Positions 12,110 through 22,883 of a stretch of 64,000 nucleotides of DNA are shown in pieces. A program made the position numbers and the translations under genes. How positions within the stretch are numbered: position 1 is the first letter of the stretch; every line of letters starts with the position of its first letter. The notes below the pieces were generated by a model. It had not been told where the DNA came from, ran no database searches, and saw only the letters and a list, made by a program, of their open reading frames with translations. The DNA is taken from contig JALLLT010000003.1 in the NCBI GenBank assembly GCA_025266875.1, positions 248,001-312,000 on the forward strand, read 5' to 3'. The stretch comes from Fennellomyces sp. T-0311. Taxonomy: Eukaryota > Mucoromycota > Mucoromycetes > Mucorales > Lichtheimiaceae.

Positions 12110-14840
12110 TTCGAAATGGAGAGAGAGAGAAGGAAAAAAAAAATTGGGCCCTTCGCCTGCCAACAAATTTTTCGGGGGAGCAAAACGCGGAAAACGCGTC
12201 ACCTTCAACAACGCCACTCAAAAAAAAACTGCGGTGAAAAACCTATTGTTGCTGCGGTGTCCATTACCTAGTTGCGTTAGGTATCCATAGCAACTGCTTT
12301 TGGTTTCAATTGTTTGTAGTTCCCTATTGCTTTTTTTTCCTTTTTTTCTCACCCGCTATCACAAGGAGGTGCCATCTGAACCTCTGATTGAGAGAGTTTT
12401 CTTTCGGTGTAACCAGAAGCAAACCCCCCAAAAAGGACTTGATTTTGCATGTTCTCTCCCCCCCCAGAGGTTGTTTTGTCAAAAGATTGTTATACTTTCT
12501 CCTTGACAAAACCCTACTAATGCAAAGAGTCCCCTATCCCTCCCCCCAGATAGAATCACGAGAGAGAGGAGTATACCCATTTGGAGGACTGCGGGATATT
12601 GAGAAGCCATGCTATGACTGACATCATCATCAACATATGCATGCTCCTGCCAGCAAACTAGTTAAACTTCTTCTCGTTAGCCAAATAATATGCATAATGA
12701 TACTTCTCGCCTGTTGCCTCGAAATTGTGTTGAAAGCCGAAGTAAACGGTACCATGACCTTTGTCCCCCAACCTTGTTTCCAACTTTTGGGATTGATCTG
12801 TCGGAAATTCACTGATAAAGACAGAAGCCTAGAACGTGCAATCTTATCCGTATCACTCGTTCGATCGAAATAAAAAAAAAGAATATGACGAAGGTACGTC
12901 ATGAGCAGGAGAGATTTTGCATTTTGTTGTCCACTCTACGTAATACAGCACAGTCGATCAGCCTGATTGATCATCCACACATTACCGCCAACCTTCTTTT
13001 TGCAACTTTGTCCGCGTCAGCACTTTCAGCTCCTTGGTAATTTCGGGTTCTTGCTGTTTATTAAATGATTGATCCGATCATTTCTCGATCGAAGAAACTA
13101 TATTGTTTACATAAATCGCGCCTTGGTACTTTGGGCTACCATATATTAACCCACTTTTTACCTGAAAATCACACCAATCCTGTCATTTCCAAGTATTGCT
13201 TCTTTCACTCTTGGCATATGTCATCATCAGCTTCAAATTATCTGCTTGTTACCTATGAGTGTACTTTAATTTACTACTAATATTGTAAGCTGCAGTAAAA
13301 AAAAATAGCGTTTGTCGCCCTAGCCTTAGATAACACGCGTTCCATCTACTGCAATGCTGCTGCATTGACTCCCGATGAGGAGTTCCTTGGGCATTCTCAA
13401 TTCCTGTACAAACTATATATAGTAAGGTGCTGTTAATTCTATCATTTAGATGCGAGCGATGACATCAAGCATAGAAAGCATGCGACAGTCTAGATGCATA
13501 TTCTTCCCCTGGGTATATGGGTGTCAGAATCAAAAAAATTGGTATCTGCAGAACAGCCCCTTCGTAAGCTTATCTCATCAACGACCCTGTATAATTCCTA
13601 TGACGTATTATAATCAGCTTTACCAGTGATAACAAGAAATTTTTTATAGTTGCCTCCTAGTTTTTTTTTTCAGAACGGTTTTTCTTAACTCTTCAGATTT
13701 TCACAATGACTTGACAATTTGCTCTCTTCAAAAGCTTCTTCCTTACCATTGCGCAATATACTATTGGAGTATGATTCATGGCAAAGACGTTTAAACGTCA
13801 ACTCACGGTTTGTAATGAACGGTCCACTACTACAAGCTTCCCAGAAGTATGGATTTCTTTTCCAATGATTTATTAATGAATAACAAAGACTTATTCTTAC
13901 TGCACAGGGGAGGAATTAGCTACGGGTGTAAGGAACAAAACATATGCTAACTGATTGTAGTAACCGTTCATCTTCTTTATGACGTGGGCCATTGCTGACA
14001 TACCTAATTATATGTTATCGATACATTTCATAAAAGCAAATTCATGGTTGCTAATATGTCAACCTCCATATACTTGCATGACGAAGTGTCAGTCAAAACA
14101 GGCACTATACACTGTTGTCTGTTCAGTACTGTGCGGCAATACATATCGTGCGCATTTCTACACCATAACCGCCAAATGCACGCAGATACCTGATACTTAT
14201 TGGATTTTTCTACCATTTAAAGGTTATGTTCAAATTTTACCTACTGTGCAAGTCATCCGGTGCCCACAGAATACACTTCTTTACGTTCAAGCGAGTCCTC
14301 AAAATGGTTTGGGAAGCATTTTCCGTTCCTTGATGATGACCACTCTCATAAAATACCAAAGGTATACTTTTGTTACATAGTGGTCTTTGGACACTCCTCG
14401 ATAAGTGTCGTACTCATTTTTATTGGAAGGCCCCATGACAAAGCCCTTTTCAAAGCTTATTTACTGTCGGAAGAGTTGACTTCCAACGGTATTTCAGGAC
14501 ATTTTACCTCGAATACCCATCGTACTTCTATTCATTGAATCTGTCCAAGACATCATCCCTGGCGCCCGAAACTCAACCCGTTACAGCTTAAATTGATAGC
14601 ACTGTCTGTCGGGAGAATACATGTCGCGTGTTGTATATATATAAGATGTGACAAGCATATGGCTTTAAGCAAATCTGTAGTTAGAAAGCCAGGTACACCA
14701 CACTATCATCCCATCTCATTCCATGATCATGACATGGGCACCATTTCTCAATGAATCGTCGTTAGTGAAACCAGGCGACACATTTTCAATAATAGCAAAG
14801 GCTATGTTGACATAAACAAGACACAAGTTTTCAACGAAGG
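12110..14840. other. AT-rich intergenic stretch
   Basis: About 2.7 kb. The left edge is the RPP2 promoter and leader. Beyond that I see only short frames without family resemblance, homopolymer A/T runs (for example 13298-13306) and no clear repeat or RNA gene. The right end shades into the decayed TPR/F-box copy. Confidence 0.45.
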
Positions 14841-16540
14841 CAGAGGAGCCTACTCCGCCTAAAATTACCAGGAAGGCTATCGAGCTTTATACCCAAGTGC
14901 TAGAGGCATTGAAAGCTGATATTTCTGCAGTCATACATGTGCAATGTGCAGCAGCATATGAACGTTAGACAGCTATATCGATTCTGCCAAGGACAGCAAA
15001 GTTCGCAACGTATGTCAGGCATGATCAGATCCACACTTTGCTCGAGCCAACGCATTGCCTCTACAAGGCGATATATGCAAATCTCAGGAAGGTTGTTGGG
15101 AGGGTATAAAGAGCGTCCAAGAAGAGTTTTCAAAACACCATATCCTTTTCAAGAAGCACAGGGAAATCATGGCTCTCATACGTCAACGGAATACCGATCT
15201 GTCCCAAATGCTGCCTCTTGAGATACTTTCACAGATCTTGTCCCAGTTGTTACCCAGGACTGTGCGCGGCGTAAACCAACATGCAAGTGCTGGAAATATA
15301 CATAAACCACAAATAAAAGATACTTGTGGCGCACTATTATCGAAATCAAGAAAAATAGCATACCTTGCTATCAGGACATGCAGTCTGAGTATATTAATGC
15401 AATACTAATGGAACATCTCCGGAACTTCCGCGTGGATTTCAAAATTACTCAGAGCCTTGTCGAGTTGTATACGGATATTGATATTGATTAAGATGATGGT
15501 GATTTCACGCATACCTCCTGTGGATATACACGTAAGAACACTGCTGAAAGCCTAGTAGTTACTATGCTTACGATATGCTTTGTTCTCCACGCAGACAGGC
15601 GGTGATCGAATACTCAACAAAATATCTATACTTACTCTAACAAATTTTATTAACATTTCGATTTTCCCACTACGAACTTTTCAAGGGTTATTTTATATTA
15701 GATTCAGCTGGACAGCGCTTCAAGGCATTGATGCTATAGGGTACCTCGATTCTTACAGACCATAGTATCAGAAAATTACATCGTGCAGCAGCGACATTTG
15801 AAATCCTAGAGGTACTGACAAACCATTGGATGGATGAAAGCTACTGCAGCGACATGAATTCAAAGATATGTTGGGATACCTGACAGCACCACAGACATTA
15901 AAAGGTTTTATCTCACGTCACTTTGGTTAGCACGCCTCGTAGACGGCAAAACCTTCGTTGTAAGTTGCCGCCAGTTATCCACCTTGACATCGTTTATGAT
16001 TGGTTACGAATACAGCGATCGTCAAAGCCTGTTAGATGATGTATACAAACATATTCCTTTCCTCAGAGAGAGTTCCGCTACAATAGTGTGGCTGCTCGAC
16101 TCACGGTTCAGCCAGCATCGCTACATGTGCTCGACAGTCGACATATTCGGCTAATGGGCTGCAGGTGCTGGTATTTTGACTGATGGTTACAGAAACGATG
16201 TAGGATACGGCGACATTCCACTGCTCTTGATATTTCGAAAAACGCATAATACTTAACAGACATTAACCTTACATTTGGATTTCATAGAAGTCGGCGACTA
16301 TGGTGCCATAAAGGCTCTCGCTCAACTTGGTACGCCCCAGCTGCAAACGCTTACCCTGCATGCGTATCAGTAGTGCTTTCTTGGACGTCAAGTAGTTGCT
16401 ACACTCGTTTCGCCATATCCATCGCTGGTTAATGTGAACCTTACAGGAGAACATATTTGGCATCGGTTATCTTTCAAAATTCTGTCAGTACCAAAGACTA
16501 TCCAGCGACTCAAAGTGAACCAAGTCATCTTCCGTACTTA
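14841..16540 (+). pseudogene. Decayed TPR/F-box/LRR-type gene (copy A)
   Basis: Fragments read in order across changing frames. A TPR-like helix pair (AIELYTQVLEALKADISAV, about 14880) is followed by a second TPR-like piece (about 15040-15170). An F-box start PLEILSQILSQLLP lies near 15215, with weak leucine-rich pieces further on (about 15960-16140, and LGTPQLQTLTLHA at about 16325). Several stops and frameshifts separate them, so no intact protein is possible. The N-TPR, F-box, C-LRR order matches a multicopy family I associate with Mucorales. A second damaged copy lies on the other strand at 28.8-31.7 kb. In the family, such proteins would be substrate adaptors for SCF ubiquitin ligases. 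Confidence 0.6.
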
Positions 16541-16697
16541 GTAATATACCAGCAACGTAAGGGGTTCAATTGTATATTTATTTTTGAGATTTAAGGCACT
16601 GCAATAAATGAATATTGGATAAAGATAAAGATAAAGATAAGGATAAGGATAATCGGGGAACGAGTTTTGGAGAAAGTAGTCTTGTACCGAAAGATAG

Positions 16698-17454
16698 TTA
16701 GGAAGGGCAGAAGGTAACCGTGTAACCGCTAGCGGCACACGTATAAGTAGAAGTGGTATCATCGTATGCATATGAATAAGCATCCGGGCACACAGCCTCT
16801 ACAGCCTTTGAGTATTCGTTAGGAGAGCATGTCTCAGGCGTGTTGTGTTCTCCAGCACAACAATATTCGTCGGTGCCGTAGTGAGAACAGGCAGACTGAC
16901 ACCCAACTAGCTCATTCGCACTATTATACACCTTCATTTCCTCTGGGCATTCAGGTGCTACGGTACAGGTTGGTGAACCGCATCGATACTGAGCATCTCC
17001 TTCTCCAGGTTGATCAGATGGATTAATAGGAGACATGGAAACAGGCAAGTTGAAACCATCCACAAACGACAGATCGTAATAATCGTTGCCGCCCCATCCA
17101 GCTAAAGTAAGTGACATTCTGAGTTCATGATATCGCATTCACTGTAAAACTATACTTACCAAACGTTACTTCGGCTAATGAGGCCGGATTTACAACAGAT
17201 GCGAGGGCATTACATTCATCACCGACGCAATTTGCACGAGCCCAGTAGCGGCCTTGCCAGTCATTAGGTAGATCAAAGGTATATTCACCACCATGCGAGA
17301 CAGCTTGGAAAACGCCTTGGCTTTGTCCGTTTTGGAGTTGCCCAACAGTGATACCATCGCTGCAATTGTTTTTGATTACGACTTGCACGGCTTGAACGGT
17401 AGTAAAACCCAGAAGGGCAGTAAGAGAGATGAACTTGAGCGAAGTAGTGAACAT
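16698..17454 (-). CDS. Secreted thaumatin-like protein
   Basis: Exons (minus): 17454-17160 and 17101-16698, joined at a 58-nt intron (232 aa). A signal peptide (MFTTSLKFISLTALLGFTTVQA, cleavage about 22) is followed by the family N-terminus VQVVIKNNCSDGITVGQ. DYYDLSFVDGFNLPVSMSP is the thaumatin-family signature around the acidic cleft. There are many Cys (for example CGSPTC, CCAGEHNTPETC) and a C-terminal YTVTFCPS. Fungal members are extracellular wall-associated proteins, some with beta-glucan binding or glucanase activity; activity here is inferred only. A TATA box lies 57 bp upstream. The gene is intact although it sits between a pseudogene and a retrotransposon. Confidence 0.92.
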
Positions 17455-17510
17455 TTCAATGTTTCAACGAGGAGTGGACGCAGAAGAAATTATTGGTCCA
17501 TTTACTTCTG

Positions 17511-17518
17511 TATTTATA
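17511..17518 (-). promoter_or_regulatory. TATA box of thaumatin-like gene
   Basis: On the minus strand TATAAATA lies about 57 bp upstream of the ATG at 17454, implying a short leader. Confidence 0.55.
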
Positions 17519-18261
17519 TCTTTATTTTCGGTTGCAACGTGTACTCCACGAAGCAACAATCTACGGATATTTTTCGCACACTACTCTGAAGAGACGGATA
17601 CTGGTGAATTAATTATCATACCGAAGTGCGTATCGAAAGTAGCGATCACTTGGTTAGTTCATAACCACAAGATATTACCATGAAGTATCCAATGAACGAT
17701 TGCGTCCTTCAAATTCGTTACGCCATTCGATTCTATTTAGCAAAAAAGAGTGCAAAAGTTTTCATCATCGCCTATGCCAATATATTTTTCGTTTCACCCT
17801 CGGTATTGATTAAGTAAGGCCTATCCCGCCGGGTACAGCCAACTTATTTGTGCTTTCGGCTGTATTTCTATGTTGGTATAGCTCATTATGCGTACAAGGA
17901 AGCATCAAGTGAGTATGTGAACGTCAAAATAACACATATCACTTTTGTCGTGTCACCGCTGATAAGAGAAGCTGGGAAGCCCATGTCAGATAGAGCATGA
18001 TCCCGTCCCCGATCCATCTATCCAATTTTTCCTACGTAGATGTCAAGTCACTGAGACGTCTACTAAATAAAGCAATAATCATGTAGTGTATCGACCTAGT
18101 AAGTATTCCGAATACACATATTAGCCAATTATCGCGCTGGTATTTTTTACCGCCTCCTACCGAGTACTAATTTTCTAGTTTTAGAAAAAGATTATCTTCC
18201 CCGCTTCTGCAGGGTTGCAGGGTACTAATGCCTGAGAATTTCAACCTTTCGCATGTTGAGT
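17519..18261. other. AT-rich intergenic flank of the retrotransposon
   Basis: Only short frames. Its right end carries the ACAG target-site copy (18262-18265) of the LTR element. Nothing else recognised. Confidence 0.4.
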
Positions 18262-18265
18262 ACAG

Positions 18266-18790
18266 TGTTACGCTACTTTTGGTTCTGAAAACTATAATCT
18301 GTTAAGGTCACTTGGAATGGTAAAACCTTATTGGTTCGTATGAAACCTAAAATTTCCCAGAAACGAATAATTATCCAGAAACGAATCTTTTGTTCAGAAT
18401 ACGAGACCTTGTCCAGAAAAAGATCTTACCAGAATAGCTATCTGCTCCTCCTTAGTGTAATTATCCAGAATAGCTTTAGATTCTAGAAATATATAGCTGG
18501 AAATATATAAGGTATAAATAGAGCGTTCGTATTTTCAATAAACTACAGTTCTTTTTCTGCTAAACTTTACTTTTTAGTTTTTTCTCTTTTGAGACACATT
18601 TAGTTTTTTGTCTAGATATTACTGCAGTTGGCATCCGATTATAAGTCCAAGCTCAAGAACTCCTGCGGTCAATTTAACTAACCTTTTAGGTTACTAACCT
18701 GTATTTAGGTATTATTAGAAAAACTCATTAAGACAAGCTATTCTTGTCAAATTTCAGTTGTGTCTAAATCGATAGAGATACGGCATAACA
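18266..18790 (+). repeat. 5' LTR
   Basis: 525 bp, TGTTA...TAACA ends. It carries a TATA box TATAAATA (18513-18520) and AATAAA (18537-18542), so promoter and poly(A) signals lie within 30 bp. A CCAGAA-containing motif recurs several times in U3 (about 18357-18475). Identical to the copy at 27139-27663. Confidence 0.96.
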
Positions 18791-18793
18791 TCT

Positions 18794-18814
18794 TGGTGCT
18801 CACTACAGGGGTCG
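18794..18814 (+). promoter_or_regulatory. Primer-binding site for a host tRNA
   Basis: TGGTGCTCACTACAGGGG and three more bases begin 3 nt after the 5' LTR. The reverse complement ends in CCA and partitions as a tRNA 3' end: discriminator A, acceptor strand AGTGAGC, T-stem strand CCTGT and loop end CGACC. That is 21 nt of potential pairing. I cannot name the tRNA. Confidence 0.75.
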
Positions 18815-18943
18815 TTTTAAAGAAGATACCCTCAGATAATAAGGAGATAATACGTCATTCCGTCACACCGACGACGAAGATACAAAGTTAGAAAACCTCA
18901 ATCTAAGACTGAGACCGAAGTCAAAACCAAACAAACAAACAAT

Positions 18944-20431
18944 ATGCCGGAAAGCTCCTCTGAGAACAAGAAACACATAGATACTGCACAAGTCATAACA
19001 GCACCATCACCTGTGTTGGTTAGCACCAATAGCGCTTGTTTCAAGCCAAAGCTGATCGATTTCTGCGGCTATGAAGGAGAGGATTTCCGTCATTTCAAAG
19101 AAACCCTAGAATCGTATTTCACAATTACCAATGTGTCTGACAGTGCTCGAAAAGCTGATATCCTAAGAGCACAGTTGAAGAAGTACGCTCGCATTTATTT
19201 ACAAGTCAAAACGAGAAGCAATCATGCACTTAAGGCCAACTATGAGAGTCTCGTTAAACTTCTAGAAGAAGAATATCTCACGGAGGATATTATCGAACAA
19301 TACAAAGATGCTTTTTTTAGACTAAAACAAGGCGAAAACGAATCGCCTCGCACTTTTCTAGCAAGGGTCTACCAAGGAGCCGACTTGGCCAACTTGTATG
19401 GAAAGGAAGGCAACATATTAGTCGAAACCCAATTTAAAAATGGATTACTTCCTCGTGTAAGGAAACATTGTCAGACACAGAATGCAACCGACTTTGACAA
19501 ATATAGACTGTGCGCATATGGATATTGGAGGGGGCAACACGGAACGGTGCTGTATCCTCAAGATAATCCATTTGTTCCTATGAAGGAGGAAGAAAGAATT
19601 CCGCCAGCTTGGTATGATCGACTTGCTCCTTCTAAGGAAGCATTGGATAGAGCCAGAGCACATGCATTGCGGGTGCCCGCTTATGAACCAGGAAGTGAAT
19701 CACCTACTATAGACTCTTTAACCCGACAAATGCAAAACTTAGAGCTATACCAGCATGAAGCGGCAAACAGTAGGTATGGTGCATCAGTACATCAACGACC
19801 CCAAACGGATTGTTACAGTAGCAATGAGCTTGAATCCATGATTCGCAGGATAATTCAGGAAGAGACTAGAAAAACAGCAGATTTCCGTAATCGAAATAAT
19901 AATATGCCACGACGTTTTAACAACAACAGATCCCAGTATCAGAACGGCCCGTCATATAATTATAGAAACGGAAGAATGGATGAAGGCCCTACGAGTCGTA
20001 ATTTCCAGCCCAACCGCCAAAATAATTACAGACAAAATTTTCTATCCAATCCTCAGCAAAATTACCAACCAAACAGAGAAACGTATCGCGCACGCCCAAA
20101 TTCGCCGTCAGGAACAATAGCCGCATTGGTAGAAGAGGAAGAATTCAAGCTTCTTCAGAGAAACAGTCAACATATGGAAGACGATTATGATTGCCTTGAA
20201 AGATATACCGAACTGAAGGAAAATGACTACAGTGAAAATGAATCAGACGAATATGATAATGAATGCGACGAAGAAATATATCACACAGAAAATGAAGAGT
20301 TATTTCCTGCCCGTGAGTTGCGACCAAGGAATGATTCAGGAAGGGTAAAAAAAGTAGACAACCCGCAAAAGAAAGTGGCTTTTCGAGAGTTACCTTTACG
20401 TAGGAAAAGAAGGATCGACAGAACACAGTAA
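18944..20431 (+). CDS. Retrotransposon Gag
   Basis: 495 aa from ATG 18944. The capsid-like retrotransposon Gag region (about 25-190) begins KLIDFCGYEGEDFRHFKETL and continues with helical segments including EEYLTEDIIEQYKDAFFRLKQ. A basic Asn/Arg/Gln-rich stretch (about 320-390) follows, and then a very acidic tail with a basic end (about 400-495). I see no CCHC zinc knuckle; the Asn/Arg-rich segment probably substitutes as nucleic-acid binder (inference). Gag stops at TAA 20431 and coding-like sequence continues in the -1 frame, so the Gag-Pol relation is not a simple fusion. Confidence 0.88.
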   Translation: MPESSSENKKHIDTAQVITAPSPVLVSTNSACFKPKLIDFCGYEGEDFRHFKETLESYFTITNVSDSARKADILRAQLKKYARIYLQVKTRSNHALKANYESLVKLLEEEYLTEDIIEQYKDAFFRLKQGENESPRTFLARVYQGADLANLYGKEGNILVETQFKNGLLPRVRKHCQTQNATDFDKYRLCAYGYWRGQHGTVLYPQDNPFVPMKEEERIPPAWYDRLAPSKEALDRARAHALRVPAYEPGSESPTIDSLTRQMQNLELYQHEAANSRYGASVHQRPQTDCYSSNELESMIRRIIQEETRKTADFRNRNNNMPRRFNNNRSQYQNGPSYNYRNGRMDEGPTSRNFQPNRQNNYRQNFLSNPQQNYQPNRETYRARPNSPSGTIAALVEEEEFKLLQRNSQHMEDDYDCLERYTELKENDYSENESDEYDNECDEEIYHTENEELFPARELRPRNDSGRVKKVDNPQKKVAFRELPLRRKRRIDRTQ

Positions 20432-20508
20432 CGACAAACAACGGAAACACGGTTCCGGAGGTTGCACATGAAAATACCAAGAATGATTCCACTCCACCTG
20501 TCTCAAAC

Positions 20509-20622
20509 ATGGAATTAGATCCTGAAGTAATACAGAATTTGCCTCAACCACCTTCATCAACATTTGGAAGAACCAATTTCACGCGTGAAGAAACGCCTAT
20601 ATGGAAACGACTACAAAAAAAG
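20509..20622 (+). CDS. Short coding-like frame linking Gag and Pol
   Basis: Frame starting ATG at 20509 (MELDPEVIQNLPQPPSSTFG), open from about 20404 and ending at the A7G run at 20615-20622. Composition resembles the neighbouring Pol N-terminus. It may be the true Pol leader entering the main Pol frame by -1 slippage. Otherwise, Pol starts at ATG 20601 and this is vestigial. Confidence 0.45.
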
Positions 20623-22883
20623 CGCCGGTGGGTAGACAATGGACTAAATTCAGAAATGATTTTGAAAAAATGGATTTAGACACCCCTTCGTCAGATAATA
20701 GTGCTCGCACAACTAAGACTGGCACTAAAGTAGTGGATTTGACTACGCCTCAGCAAGGAAGGAAAAAGGTTGCACAATCTAATGTCAAGCAAACCACGAA
20801 AAAGACAACTGCTATAAGAAATGCGGGAAAAACGCAGGTCAAGCGTAGAACGGCCAGCGGACGCATACATATGGCACCAAAGAAAATGGCTCCCTACAAC
20901 ATTTCAGCCGACATCTTGAACAGATCTGCTGATATAAGCGTAGGACAATTAATTTCTATTGTTCCTTCATTACGAAGACAACTAATAGCCTCATGTCGAG
21001 AATCACGCACTCTAGCAGTTTTGGATAATCAAGGATCAGATGCTAATGCACCTTACACCACAGCTTTATATGCTAATTTTGTAGTACACTCTGTCCCAGT
21101 TAAAGCTCTTATTGACTCAGGTGCATCAAAGACATGCTTGTCAAAAGCTTTCATAGACCGCTTAGGAATGCGTATTACAGATCCTTCAGCCGCCATATTT
21201 TTGCTGGGAAATGGAGACCGACAAGCCTCTTTGGGTACTATTGCTAATGTACCATTAAGACCGAACTTTACAAATCCGGTGCCTATAACCATAGAGGTAC
21301 TCCCGGATTGTCCGGTTGACTTGATAGTTGGAAACAATTGGCTATCTAAAGCTCGTGCGCGAATCGATTATGAATCCAAGAAATTATGGATCAACCATGG
21401 AACCACTCGATCTATACCTATAAGTTGTGAACGTCAATCTTCTAAGCCAATCGCTTATACGTCAGTAGAAGATACGGAGGAGGGCTCAGAATCAGGATAC
21501 TCGACAGAATCTACTAGCGATTCAGAAATTGAGATTGAACCAGTAGATCCCGCATTTGAATCTGACAATACACACTCCTCTCCTTTAGATGAAATGTTGG
21601 CTTCAGAATTTTGGTTGGGCGAAGAACTCTTCACAATAAAGGATGATCGCCCAATAAACGTAGATATCCACGAAGGAAGGATCCGAGTAAACACGGTAGA
21701 GGATATATGCCTGGAACCAGATTCGTACTATACTTATGAGGTGCCCATTAAAGGTCGACTATACAACACATATGTATTTGAAAATGGTGAATCACTAGGC
21801 CATGGAATTGACGTATACAGTGGGATACTATATGAAAATGAAAAATCATACCGCGTAACGTTATTGAATATGTCAGATAAATTATTGACATTGCAAGCTA
21901 ATACGTATTTGGGTGATCTTGTACCTGTTACCAATGATTGCAAAGGGTATTATTTGCCAAATCTTGAAGATTTGAATTCCGAGGTCAAGCTAAAATATAA
22001 GTTCCCACCACTTTCCAAAGAACAAGTAGACATGGTAGAGATAGGAAAAATAGACCCTCAAACACGGCAAGAATTTCTCGCACTCTTGGCGGCATACCAG
22101 GACATCTTTGATTGGGATGGCCGCACACTAGGAAGGACGACTAGACTAACATATACCATTCCATTAAAAGAAGATGCAGTACCAGTACGAACCAGACCAT
22201 ATCGGATGGCCCCAGTGGAAAAGGAATTTCTAAAAAAAGAACTCGACCGGATGTGTGAAATGGGAATTATTAGGCCTTCGGCATCTCCTTGGGCTTCTCC
22301 CATTATATTGGTCCCAAAGAAAGATGGTACCTACAGAATCACATGTGATCTGCGCAAACTAAACAAACAACTACGTGTCGATTCGTTCCCTCTTAGCAGG
22401 ATTGATGATCTACTAGATGAATTGGGAAACGCTTCCATATACTCAGTATGCGATATGTCCAGAGGTTATTCACAAGTACCATTAGCCCCCGGAATTAGTA
22501 CAGAATGTACTGGGTTTGTGTGTTGCTTGGGGAGTTATGAGCACTTAACTCTTCCACAAGGCCTCAGCGCCTCGGTTAGCTGTTTCTCACGCCTAGTCAG
22601 TATTTGTTATCGTGCATTGTTAACCTCCGTAAATTCACCTCAAACAATGGTAGCCTATCTAGATGATTTGAATATATTTTCACAAAGTAAGAAGCAGCAT
22701 TTACATGCTTTATCAAAACTCTTCGCTTTAACAAGATATGCAGGCCTCGTATTTAGCCCCCGCAAATGTAGTTTCTTCAAGGAAAAACTAAAGTTTTTGG
22801 GCTACATCGTAAGTAAGGACGGGCTACAAACAGACCCTGAAAAAGTAAAGAAGATTGCAGCATTAGAGACACCAAAACTGTGA
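20601..22883 (+). CDS. Pol: aspartic protease and reverse transcriptase
   Basis: 760 aa. A basic Lys/Thr/Gln-rich N-terminus (1-100) is followed by a retropepsin-like domain with active-site IDSGASKTCLS at about 171 and a conserved partner segment DLIVGNNWLS (about 237). The reverse transcriptase starts near 515 (YRMAPVEKEFLKKELDRM, MGIIRPSASPWASPIILVPK). The polymerase box is YLDDLNIF (about 684), a Y-x-D-D variant, and the thumb/connection reads FLGYIVSKDGLQTDPEKVKK. The frame closes at 22883 with a stop just where the family motif TPKTVKQVRSF would continue; a single base appears missing in an A run. Polypeptide is therefore cut off before RNase H. Confidence 0.9.
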   Translation: METTTKKAPVGRQWTKFRNDFEKMDLDTPSSDNSARTTKTGTKVVDLTTPQQGRKKVAQSNVKQTTKKTTAIRNAGKTQVKRRTASGRIHMAPKKMAPYNISADILNRSADISVGQLISIVPSLRRQLIASCRESRTLAVLDNQGSDANAPYTTALYANFVVHSVPVKALIDSGASKTCLSKAFIDRLGMRITDPSAAIFLLGNGDRQASLGTIANVPLRPNFTNPVPITIEVLPDCPVDLIVGNNWLSKARARIDYESKKLWINHGTTRSIPISCERQSSKPIAYTSVEDTEEGSESGYSTESTSDSEIEIEPVDPAFESDNTHSSPLDEMLASEFWLGEELFTIKDDRPINVDIHEGRIRVNTVEDICLEPDSYYTYEVPIKGRLYNTYVFENGESLGHGIDVYSGILYENEKSYRVTLLNMSDKLLTLQANTYLGDLVPVTNDCKGYYLPNLEDLNSEVKLKYKFPPLSKEQVDMVEIGKIDPQTRQEFLALLAAYQDIFDWDGRTLGRTTRLTYTIPLKEDAVPVRTRPYRMAPVEKEFLKKELDRMCEMGIIRPSASPWASPIILVPKKDGTYRITCDLRKLNKQLRVDSFPLSRIDDLLDELGNASIYSVCDMSRGYSQVPLAPGISTECTGFVCCLGSYEHLTLPQGLSASVSCFSRLVSICYRALLTSVNSPQTMVAYLDDLNIFSQSKKQHLHALSKLFALTRYAGLVFSPRKCSFFKEKLKFLGYIVSKDGLQTDPEKVKKIAALETPKL
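20616..20622 (+). promoter_or_regulatory. Candidate -1 ribosomal frameshift heptamer A AAA AAG
   Basis: In the frame of the 20509 ORF the codons read CAA AAA AAG, so A AAA AAG has the X XXY YYZ phase. A one-base backward slip continues exactly into the long Pol frame (GCG CCG...). A homopolymer length error would look the same. Confidence 0.4.
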
